Translations under genes and position numbers: made by a program
From: Pseudocercospora fijiensis CIRAD86
Lineage: Eukaryota > Ascomycota > Dothideomycetes > Mycosphaerellales > Mycosphaerellaceae
Direction of reading: 5' to 3'
DNA length: 64,000 nucleotides
NCBI RefSeq assembly: GCF_000340215.1
Contig: NW_006921538.1
Span: 558,001-622,000 of the forward strand
The notes under the pieces: generated by a model
What the model saw: the letters and a program-made list of their open reading frames with translations, nothing else
Databases searched by the model: none
What the model was told of the DNA's origin: nothing
Shown: one piece after another, positions 32,601 through 42,289 of the stretch
Numbering within the stretch: the stretch's first letter is position 1
Layout: every line of letters begins with the position of its first letter

Positions 32601-32770
32601 TCTAGGCTCTATACTAAGGAGGCGAATACTCGAAGCGATAGCGAGTATAACAACCCGGCAACGACAACCTAGTATACGAATCTCGGTAATAATGCTATCG
32701 TAGGCATCGCCGCCGGAAGCGGATCTACCCGAGCCCGAATCCGAACTAACTAATTAGAGCGCCGAGCTAA
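29672..32770 (+). pseudogene. Element C gag-protease (RIP-inactivated)
   Basis: One frame from a former ATG (now ATA, 29672) to TAA 32768-32770. Capsid-like text: VERFKDNLAEYGLEEESD, LKEYVREFVKLADGI, AKRIFRRYKLSEANPEIFR. At 30791 the zinc knuckle survives as a fossil with order C-x2-C-x4-H-x4-C: three of its four ligand codons now read TAC, TAC and TAT (Tyr), each explained by one TG-to-TA or CA-to-TA change, while the last Cys is intact. The retropepsin core lies near 32085: YIQVTIGSYSQQLLAML followed by NNSLELLII, whose ancestor was most likely Asp-Asn-Gly. The stop TAA is the first triplet of hairpin copy 2. Confidence 0.82.
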
Positions 32771-32795
32771 TGCTACCCCGGGGGTGTTATTAGGA
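32768..32795 (+). promoter_or_regulatory. Element C hairpin copy 2, at the gag-pro stop
   Basis: Left arm TAATGCTACCCC, right arm GGGGGTGTTATTA. It starts with the in-frame TAA of gag-pro; pol continues in the -1 frame after it. Other copies: 29527-29552, 36782-36810, 37213-37239, 40467-40491. Role unknown. Confidence 0.6.
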
Positions 32796-32829
32796 ATCTA
32801 ACGTTTTCGCTAGAATTATAAATTAGGAT

Positions 32830-35800
32830 TACTAGCTATATACCTACCGACTTAAGGAGACTTCTAATAAAGTTTACGCGCTGTTCTGTTACGCTAATCT
32901 CCGGGCCTAACGTTAAAGAGAGAGGGCTCGGGTATTACGAGCGGTTAGTATATATACCCTATATAAGAGGGTAGCTAATAAGATTAAGCCCGTAAAGGGC
33001 AGCGTATACATAACCGATAGGTCTAATCCTAGCGGAAATCCTAACTAGCGATAAAAGTGCCTTAACCGCGAAGCGATATTAACACCTAGGGATAGTCTAT
33101 ACGACTAGAGATATATTACTAAAAAGTTCTCCGCTATTCCTAGGGGATCGAGGCTAACGCCGGAGAGACTAGCGAATATTAAACCTAGTATCGAGCTTTC
33201 GGATCTTAAACTGGATTTACTATACGAGCTTCTATATAACCGCGAAGCCGTATTAGTATATAACTTTACGTATCTAGGTAGGATTAACCCGGAGGTTGCC
33301 CCTCTATAGAGGATCCGAACGATCGAGTATAAGCCTTAGGCTCACCTAGGGTTTAAGCTAAACCTAAGCCTAAGAGGTATAGTTAAGGACATAATACGGC
33401 AGCGTATAAAGGCTAGCACCTTAGAGCCTTCCTATGCCTCGTATCGCAATCTATACTTCCTAGTTTAGAAGAAGATAGCTCCTAGGGAGCTAAAGAAGTA
33501 TCGGCTAATTAACGCTATATAGAAGTTCAATATAGTTACGATTAGAGATACTAATCTTCCTCCGGAGACTAATAGGTTCTTAGAAGCCTTTGCTAACTAT
33601 ATAGTAGCCTCGCTAGTTAATATGTTCTCGGGCTACGACTAGATACCTCTCTACCCTAATAGCCGGGACCTTACTAGTTTCGAGACACCTCTTAGGCTAT
33701 ATAGGCAAACTACCCTTCCCTAAGGGGCAACTAACTCCGTAGCCTAGTTCGTTCGCATTATAAACTAAGTCCTCGCGGCCTATATCTCCTATATAGCGAT
33801 GCCTTTCCTCGACGACATCGGTATTAAGGGCCCTAAAACTAGGTACGACAATAAAGAAGTAGAGCCTAGTATCCGCAGGTTCTTTCTCGAACACATTTAG
33901 AACCTCGATAGTGTCCTCTACGACCTAGAGCGAGCTAACCTAACGGTATATAGGGAGAAGCTTTAGCTCCTATATAAACGAATAAATATTGTCGGGTTTG
34001 TAACTAATAAGAACGGCCGCTATCCTAACAATATACGGGTCCTAAAGATTGTTTCCTAGCTAGACCCTACCTATTAGAAAGATGTCCGGATCTAGCTTAG
34101 AGTAGTCTCCTACTTCCGCATCTAGGTCGAAAACTTTGCGTTAGTATATAAGCCTCTATACGCCTTGCTTAAGAAGGATATAGAGTTTATATAGACCTCT
34201 ATTTACTAAGCCGCTAAGGACAAGGTTACTAAGGCGCTTGTTAGCGCGCCTACGCTTACCTCTATTAACTACTCGGAAGGCGTAGGTCTACTAATTGTTG
34301 CTATCGACTCGAGTAGGGAAGGCTACGGCGAGATACTAATGCAGTATAATCGTAAGGAGCCCTCCTTACGTTACCCTATCCGGTACGAGTCCGGTCTATA
34401 GAAACCTATCGAGGCCTAGTACGATACTAGCAAGCGAGAGTGCCTTAGTGTCTATAAGGCTCTTAAGAAGTTCCGACCCTAGCTCTTTAGAGTGTTCTTT
34501 CGCCTAGAAGTCGACGCTTAGACGCTAGTCTATTAACTTAACTATATAGCCTCCGACCTGCCTAACTCTACGATAGCTCGGTAGGTTGCCTAGATCTATT
34601 TGTTTAATTTCGACGTCTTCTATGTTCCTAGTAAGAAGTATACTAGACCGGATAGCCTTTCTAGAAGGCCCGCTATAGAAGAGGATATCGCCGAGATAAT
34701 AGAAGAAGAGGATATCGATACGGTAATTAACCGCACTTTCTTCGCTACCTTCTATATTAATGCTATACTAGCGATTACTAGGCCTGCTACCGACGGCTAA
34801 CCTAGCGACTAACCTAGTAACTAGCCCGACGAGAGCCCTACTGCTAACGATAACGACTAGGCTAAAGCTAAGGCGGATAAACTAGAGAGGGATAATATCC
34901 TTAATAGGGTCTACTCCGACGACTCCTATAATATCGCCTACTTCCTTACCTATACGAAGAGAGCTCCCGGTCTATTAAAGAGTTAATACCGTCGTATTAT
35001 TCGCTATTCTCGGAGATTCCTTATTAAGGATCGCATCCTTTAGCGATAGGCTATAATTAATGCACCGCTTTAGCGTATTATTAACGATCTAGTAGCCCGA
35101 CAAGAAATCCTTCGCTCCGTTTACGATAAGCTCGGCTACCGGTCGGCGGAGGGTACCTTCGATATCCTTCGTCGACGCTACTAGTAGGACGGCGTATAGG
35201 CTAATATCTCCCGCTACTATAGGAGCTGTCCTAAATGCAACTTTAGGAATAGCTACCGGCGTCTAGGAGAGCTTCGTATCCCTACTACCTAGTTAGTTAG
35301 GGAGCGGTAGTATAGCGATAGGGTCTATCTTAGCCGCAATAATAGCCTATATATTATTCGAGAGGGTCTTTCTCGATAGCCGGAGGCCTATTATTTCTAT
35401 AAGGGTTGCGGTGCTATTAATGCCTATAATATAGCTACCTTCCTGTTTAAGGATCTATTTTGCCGCTAGGGAACACCTTACGAGGTTATCTTAGACAACG
35501 CTACGAACAATATAGCTAAGGAGGTTTAAGCGCTACTTGTTTCGTACGGGGCTAAGAACGTTCGCATCTCCCTATACTATCCCTAGTCGAATGCTATTAT
35601 TAAGCGCGGCTATCGGTCGTTAATTAATGCCCTGTCTAAGATAACTAATAGTAGCGATAGATTAGTTCCTATTTCTACCCGCGTCCTAGCCCTTCTCTAG
35701 GCAGACCGAACTACTATTGTCGATACGACTAGACTTATACTAGCGGAGCTTATAATTAGGAGGGACGCCGTTCTTCCTATTAAATTGTCCTATCGCACGT

Positions 35801-36789
35801 ACGGCGTTTACGATTAGGGGTCTATTCGTACTAGGGCAGATCTTCTTGCTCTACGGGCTAAGGCTCTTAAGGATATAACTACGACTTCTTAAGAGGGTCT
35901 TACTCGATAGCGTCGCCTTCGGGAAGAGGCTAAGTAGTATTTTAATAACTATAATGCTGTTAATTAGGAACCTCTAAAGGTTGGCGATATAGTCCTTCTA
36001 TACCGGTCCGAACTAGAGTATAGTTACTCCTATAAGCTAGCCTTTAAGTAGAAGGGTCCTTATAGAGTAAAGGAGGTCCTTTACTCGGGTTCCGTATACC
36101 TTCTTTAGGAGCTAGATAGTGCTACCTTGAAGCACTCTTACCCTCGGGCTAATCTAAAGAAGATCGTTAAGTTACGCGAACCTGCCCGCCCTTCGCCGAC
36201 CGAGGAGGAAGTTAGTGCCTCTATAGACCCTCTACCGTCCTTAGATACCTATCGGGAGGAGGATCCTACCGCTATTATAGATCCTGTTCTACCTAAGAAC
36301 TATACATATCCCTAGATTCGTCTTAGTAAGCTATTAGGAATAACTTAAGAATAAAGGGAGGGTTATATACGGATTAACTATATATAGAGCGTTTCCGATA
36401 TTGATTCCGATTCTAATAGTAAACTAGACTTCTAGCTATCTAACTCTAACTCCGAGGAACCTAACTAGTCTAGCGATAAAGACCGCCTAGAATTGTAGCT
36501 AGACGACCCCGAGACTAAATAATCGCATATCCTTTCCTGCCTCTACTACGTTGCTTTCCTTGCCTCTATTAACTATTCTCCGCGCTGTTAATATAGAGCG
36601 CTGCCCTTTAGCTTTAGTCCTTACTACCTATTCCTACGGATGTTAATGCTCTTAGTTGTTGCCCTCCTTTACTTTTACCTTGTCTATTGTTTTGCTCTTT
36701 TGTCTTTTGCCTTCGATTAATGTTGCTATAGCTTCACTCTTTTTGTATTTCCTTAGAAAAGAACTGTACGAGGTATAACTTCCGAATAA
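32830..36789 (+). pseudogene. Element C pol: RT, RNase H, integrase, plus C-terminal extension
   Basis: Frame differs from gag-pro by -1. RT text: LTPERLANIKPSIELSDLKL, YRNLYFLVQKK, YRLINAIQKFNIVTIRDTNL, SLVNMFSGYDQIPL, LPQGATNSVAQFVRI and the catalytic FLDDIGIKGPKTRYDN (about 33800). RNase H-like text includes LLIVAIDSSREGYGEILMQY, and integrase has CPKCNFRNSYRR and DNATNNIAKEVQALLVSYG. This is the fungal gypsy clade with FxDD..KGPKTRY. After the usual end (about 36350) the frame continues through a Ser/Asp/Glu-rich stretch (SVSDIDSDSNSKLD, SEEPNQSSDKDR) and a hydrophobic run (MLMLLVVALLYFYLVYCFAL) to the TAA at 36787-36789, the first triplet of hairpin copy 3. Confidence 0.85.
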
Positions 36790-36810
36790 TACCCCGGGGG
36801 TAGCATTCGG
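36782..36810 (+). promoter_or_regulatory. Element C hairpin copy 3, at the pol stop
   Basis: Arms CCGAATAATACCCC and GGGGGTAGCATTCGG pair with one or two mismatches, the longest stem of the family. The TAA at 36787-36789 is in the pol frame. Confidence 0.6.
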
Positions 36811-37661
36811 AAGCTAGCCGAACCTAACCTCCCGCCCTTCTAGGACTACTTCCCTCTAGTTTCCTAGTCTCTAGCAACCGCCCTTAGGTAGCAACGATAA
36901 TAAGATACTCCGCTAGAGAAGATTGTTCCTGCCCTAATTAGCATTAGTTATATAGGATACTAAGAAAGGGAGGATCCCTCTCCCTTCCTAGCTCTTAGAT
37001 AGACGTAGCAACCTAGGCCTATAGCCTCTAAGAATAGGGACCTTAGGCCGCTAAGCTTAGTGTCTAGAAGAAAGAAGAACGCACGGGCTACGTTTATATG
37101 CCTACTACTATAAAAGGTAATGCTATATCTATAACGATAGTACTATAGGCTAATATAAGCTACGCTAGGCCTAGGCGATTTGCTCCTAGTTGCCGAGCAT
37201 CTCTAGAGAAAAGCTAATACTACCCCGGAGGTATTATTAGTCCCGCTAGCCTTACTACTATAGATTACTACTAGGTACTCGAACTAACTAGTTACATTTC
37301 GAGTGCGCGGGAATCTACGAAAGCTAGAGGTTAATAAAGGCGCGTAGTCGCTACTAGCAATTAGCTAGATCGATTGTTAAACTTTAGCTGCCCTACTAAT
37401 AAAGGAGTCTCGTATATAGCTTTACTTTTTAGGGTCTATATATAATCGTTATCCGTTTGCTTTACCGGAACATACGGACTACGCTACCTTCGTACCCTAT
37501 TTAAGGCGAGCCTTCTAAGCTCTTTCTTCTACTCGAATACTAACTAACTTACTACCGCCTACCCCCCCCTCTCTTTTATCTAAACCCTTTAATTATTATT
37601 AACAAGCTACGAACGTTTTTACAAGCTCGTTACTAACTCCTTTCTACTCCGGTCGACTAAG
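36811..37661 (+). other. Element C spacer between pol and ORF3
   Basis: About 850 bp with hairpin copy 4 (37213-37239, arms CTAATACTACCCC and GGAGGTATTATTAG). The last 250 bp (pyrimidine-rich, with a CCCCCCCCTCTC run near 37565) read like a fungal promoter or leader rather than coding DNA and lead into ATG 37662, so ORF3 may have its own transcript. Confidence 0.4.
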
Positions 37662-40469
37662 ATGTCTTCCGGCGCCCTAAATCCGCTAGGTGCTAGCAGT
37701 AGTAGCAACCTACTAGCCCTAAACCTAGGCGTACTAGTCCCGATCGAAGCTCTATCCGATAGCGCCTTAGCTGCTACAACTAGCCTCGAGCACTGCTTCT
37801 AGATCGTTACCGCCCTTAAAGACCCTTAAGAGAAGATCTAGAACGCTCGTACCCTGCTACGCGTTATTAATAGGAATATTAAGAAGGCTGCTATCTTAGT
37901 TACGTACGGTATAAATAACTTGCGTTAGTCTATTAGTAAGCGTATCTTTAAGCGCGAGGTTCTTAACGATATAGATATCGAATAAGCCTTTCCTATCGTC
38001 TATAGCCTCGAGACGGCCGGTACCTAGATTCGTTTGCGCTTTAAGACCCTCGACTAGGCCTTCGAATATTAGGGAGGACTAAGCAGTCTTCCTAAGAGCC
38101 TTATTAACTTCGCCTACGGTAGATAAGAGCGTGCTAAGCAGGTCTCTTTATTCGTTAATAAGTACAAGGTCCGTCGTTAAGGCGCCGAGTATCTTTCCCG
38201 TACTATAATCTATCGTATATCTACCGCTAGTAAGAAGGTAGGCAAGCAGTTACTTAACTTGTCCTTTGCGCTTAACGACTTTACGATAGCCTACTAGAAG
38301 AAGCACTACGATGCGATTATCTAGGTCGATCTTAACGTATAGATAACTAAGGATCTACTAAAAGAGAAGAGTTGTCGCATTAATAGTGCAGGCTTTATTA
38401 TTAAAGGTTAAGAGGCTCCTATCGTTAATATCCTTAAACGTAAGGCTCTTCGCCTAGAAACCGAGGCCGATACGGCTACTAGTCTTGCGCTCGCTATAGA
38501 AATGTAGGCTAAAGATCGTCGCTCGACCCGCAACCGTAAGGTCCCTTAAGAAGTTTAAGACGAGCGCGCTAAGGCCGAAGCAGCGCGCAAGAAGGTATTA
38601 TATACTCGCTAGGCCCTCCGTAAGGCTACTAAGAAGTATAGCACTCCTTCTAGTACCGACTATAGTACTAACTATAGTACTAACTATAGTAACTCGGATG
38701 TTAATATACTAGATATACTACTAGAAGATATCTCCTCCGAAGGCTCCTTTAGCGAGCGTAGAGATAGAGGCCTCTCGCCGATCCTGTTAACTAAGAATAT
38801 CTATAGTTCTTATAAGAGCGACTCTATTGCGCACCTTATTACTAATATCGATATAGTTCCTAAAGCCGATATAGGTAAAGCTCCTACCGCCCTATCTATC
38901 TATTAATAGCTCGACGACCTTAGTAAGCTAGGTAAAGAGCGGTTTACTATATATGCTAACTATATTAAGAAGGCTACTAAGGTCTATAGTCTTTACGCTA
39001 GTGCTAAGACGAGTGTCCTTATTGGCCGCCTATTAAAGATTAGACGTAATATCGCTAATTAAGATGCCTTCGCTGCCCTTAAGGCTAATTAGGCCTATAC
39101 TAACTAGTTTCCTAGACGCCCTATTGCCGCCCTAATATCTCTAGGACTCTACGCGTTTAACCCTACTAGTACTATTACTCGCGCCCTTACGCTAACGGAT
39201 CGCTAGAGCAAGTTCGTTACCGGTATCCTTAGCTAAGGTACCTCCTTCGACCGCTTTCGCTAGACTAGTAATGCTATCTTCCCTTAAGTCTTTAGTTAGT
39301 TGCAAGAGCCTCGTAGAGTATATCTTCCTTTCCTTATCGACCTAATATAGGAGGAGTTTGAAATATACCTTTAGTATATACGTACGATGCCTAAGTCTAA
39401 GTAAGAAGGCCGTAATGCCCTTTAAACTTATAGTGTAAGTAACTAAATCGTCCGCTAGTACCCTGCCCTATAGCTCTTAGCTGTCGCCCTTCGACCTAAT
39501 TACGCATACGAGCTTATCTCTGTCCCTAAGCCTACTAAGTTCTTTAAGGTTAGCGGTACTTATAAAAACTGTCCTTCTAAGGAGTCTGCTCGTCTCGGAT
39601 AAGATATAGTTAAGCTCGTAGCTAGCGAGGGTGCTAGTTACCTACGTATTAAGGTCTGCCTTATGTCTAAGGATAAGACTAGCTACTCTACTATTATCGA
39701 AGGCATATATTAGCCCGAGGTCTTTACGAACTAGGTTAAGAAGCTTAAGGCTCGTAGCCTAGTCCTACTAAGCAAGATCGGCAAGCTTACTAATAAGCAC
39801 CTTACCGACGACGACCTCGACTATATGTTCGATAGTTAGCCTAATAGTAAGGGGCGTAAGGCGGAGTAGATCCTTAACCCTCTAAAGGAGTGCGAGGTCT
39901 CTATTTAGATACTATACCTACTATATAGTAATCTAAAGACTAAGAGCAACCGTATATTAATTAACCTAGGCTACTCTCGCGTTATTAATAGCACTAAGGT
40001 TAAGGGTTACGAGAACTTAATAGTCTCCTAGGTTACTAAAGCGCACCGTAATCTAACCGCCCTCCCGGCCTCTAACTCCTTCGTACTATTCGCTTTCCCT
40101 ACGGCGATCTTAGTCGAAGGCCTCGGCTATATCTCCGACGCTCTAGTTAGTAGGATTCCTTAGTTAAGTTACGTTATTTAGAACGAAGTTAAATAGATCC
40201 TCTAGCTTAATAACGAGGGACTTAAGGAATATCTATATAATTAGGAGAATGCTACGACGGAAAAGGCTACTAACCTTCTCGTTAATTAAGCTTTCTATAA
40301 GGGATAGTACTTCGGTACTAATAGCTTTAACGTATGCGGAGGAGATTTCGAGAGCCGACTAGCAGATAAGGTTATTGCTAGTAAGGATTACGGCGCATTA
40401 AAGCAATAGTAGGTCTATATAGTGTTGCTTAGGAAGTTGTTTTTGCATAATTATAGTATCTAGGATTAA
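37662..40469 (+). pseudogene. Element C ORF3: 935-residue accessory protein of unknown function
   Basis: A single frame from an intact ATG (MSSGALNPLGASSSSN) to TAA 40467-40469, broken only by TAG/TAA that fit RIP of Gln/Trp codons; no frameshift. N-terminal third is helical (TALKDPQEKIQNARTLLRVI, LRFKTLDQAFEYQGG), then a charged segment (DERAKAEAARKKVLYTRQAL), a 15-bp triplicate encoding YSTN (38655-38697) and an acidic stretch. The C-terminal half looks globular: YELISVPKPTKFFKVSG, LRIKVCLMSKDKTSYSTIIE, LTNKHLTDDDLDYMFD, KGYENLIVSQVTKAHRNL, SFVLFAFPTAILVEGLGYIS and LADKVIASKDYGALK. I recognise no RT, integrase, protease, envelope or nuclease motif. It occupies the env position of an LTR element but has no clear signal peptide or membrane segment. 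Confidence 0.68.
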
Positions 40470-40597
40470 TACTACCCCGGGGGTGTTATTACGGAGTTCT
40501 AAAAATAGCCTTAGCTAAGAACGCTAAGGATGCATATATGTTTGTTTTAAGCGCGCAATGTAAAGCGTGTCTAGTTAGATACGAAGAAAGGGAGGGA

Positions 40598-40876
40598 TAT
40601 TAGCTAGTAACCGGCCCTATACCTATAGGCTAGTTTTGAGCCTATATAAGAGGCCTCCTTCTATAGAGTAGACAGATTACTAACCTCGTACAGCACATTG
40701 TTTATATCACACTTCTACAATGCCTATATTGCAGGGCTCTAGTTATTAGCCTAAGCGATAGTCTCGTTATCCTATCTTGCTAAACATAGCTGCCTATATT
40801 GCTATAGGTTATGTTACCCTCGGTAGCCTATACTATTGCTACAAGTAGTAGTAGTAGTATTAGTTTCCGTCCTTTA
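40598..40876 (+). repeat. Element C 3' LTR
   Basis: 279 bp; keeps CA/TG at several sites where the 5' copy has TA, so it is the less mutated copy. Followed by ATAG. Confidence 0.93.
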
Positions 40877-42270
40877 ATAGGCTAGTAATAGTCTAACGCT
40901 ATATAGTACTAAACTCGCTACCCGGCGTCCCCTTAGGCTACGATTACAGGCGAGCTATTACCTCGAGTAATTCTAAATCGGATTCGTCTATATTATTAGC
41001 TAGGGGCAACGGTGCTAAGCTCGCTATTAGCGTGTCGTTAATGCGACTACGGCCTAAGAACAACGGTACGTATCGCTATAATAGTTATCGACCGGAGTCC
41101 GTTAATACGTAGTATAGTTCTATATCTAATCCGTCCTCGGTAAACATTAAGAAAGGCCGCATATGTCTATTCTTAGTAGCGTAGCTTAATACCGCCTAAA
41201 CCTCGCCGGTGCTTAAACTACCGTTAGTAGAAATAAGTAATAGCGCCTTACGAAAGGTCTATCGAAGATTGCCTTCTACTATAGCGAGGATCGTAAAGCC
41301 CTCTAGCGTCTACGCTAGGTTAGTACTATATTCCTCTAGACGCGTTTATTAGGGGTTAAGCGTAGCGTTATCTATCTCTCTACGATACTCGCCGATCTAA
41401 TCCGCTATTGCGTCTTCTCTACCTACTAAATCCTTTATCGAGTTCTCTATATCCTCTAGCTTAGGCGTAGCTATACGTATCTCGACCGTAGCGCTAGGCG
41501 CTATATCCTTTCCGTTCGTTATATTCTTAAGCTTAGCCGCGAGCGTAGGAACCTCGATCGAAGGGTCTACGGCTACTTCCTCTCTACTCGTTATATCCTT
41601 AGGCCTAGCCGCGATCGTAGGAATCTCGATCGTAGTAGCTAAAGCTATATCCTCTCTACTCGTTATATCCTCTAGCTCTAGCGCGGCCGTACGATTCTCG
41701 ACCGTTTCGTCTAATACCGTATCTTCCTTGTCCGTTATATTCTCTAGCTCCGGCGCGGCCGTACGACTCTCGACTATAGTATCTAATACTATATCCTTCT
41801 TATCCGTTAGGTCCTCTAGCTTAGGCGCGGCCGTATAATTCTCGACTATAGTATTTAATACTATATCTTTATTGCTTGCCTTACTCTCTAGCTTAGGCGT
41901 AGGCGTTAAGCTAGTAACAAATAAGGACTATCCGGCCGATCCTAGACCGTTTAATAGTAGCGGTTCCCCGCGAGGAGCGTTAATCTTACTATTCCCTATC
42001 GCAGTGTCCTAAGGGTCTCGATCCTCGCTTCTACGATATTCCTTAGCTATTACTCCTTAGAGGAGGTTAAATGTGTCGGCTTTACGGTATAGGCGAGACG
42101 CGCGTTATAAATCCGCCTCGAATAATATAACGTTTAGGCGCTTATATCGCGATCGGTGCTATAGAAATTTTTGCTAAAAAGCTACTGCTTTACAATCCCT
42201 ATAGCGGACGCAGTTCTCGCGCTTAAGGTCCGTTTCTGTTCGTCGTTAGTAATTAATAGAAAGCTCTCTT
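40877..42270 (-). pseudogene. Element B accessory ORF, 5' segment with 24-aa repeats
   Basis: Begins on the minus strand near 42270 with RRTETDLKRENCVRYRDC and YKRLNVILFEADLQRASRLY (RIP stops read as Gln), a helical, zipper-like start in a frame distinct from pol. Between about 41912 and 41450 lie six to seven tandem 24-residue repeats of the type TAAPELENITDKEDTVLD, equal to a 72-bp DNA repeat. The frame then continues to the point where element C is inserted (TSD ATAG at 40877-40880) and resumes at 28574. No known domain is recognised. Start and exact length are uncertain because ATG codons are erased. Confidence 0.6.
41450..41912 (-). repeat. 72-bp tandem repeat inside element B accessory ORF
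   Basis: Units on the plus strand carry GTTATATYCTCTAGCTC, GCGGCCGTACGA and CTCGAC blocks at 72-bp spacing. The period is a multiple of three and the repeat is read in frame, so it is part of the protein. Confidence 0.8.
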
Positions 42271-42289
42271 ATTATAGGATACCGGAAAG

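Larger units (their letters stand above)
28575..40876 (+). mobile_element. Element C: 12.3-kb Ty3/gypsy element with ORF3, innermost insertion
   Basis: Two 279-bp LTRs (28575-28853, 40598-40876), flanked by ATAG (28571-28574 and 40877-40880). LTR ends TA..TA derive from TG..CA. The purine tract AGAAAGGGAGGGA directly precedes the 3' LTR. Order: 5' leader, gag-pro (29672-32770), pol (from about 32830 to 36789), a 0.9-kb spacer, ORF3 (37662-40469). A recurring GC-rich hairpin marks the ORF ends. All frames carry many RIP stops but apparently no indels. Confidence 0.93.

Noticed and set aside
34600..36315. Short intact ORFs inside element C (66 and 62 codons)
   Set aside because: Stretches of pol between RIP stops, in the pol frame; not separate genes.
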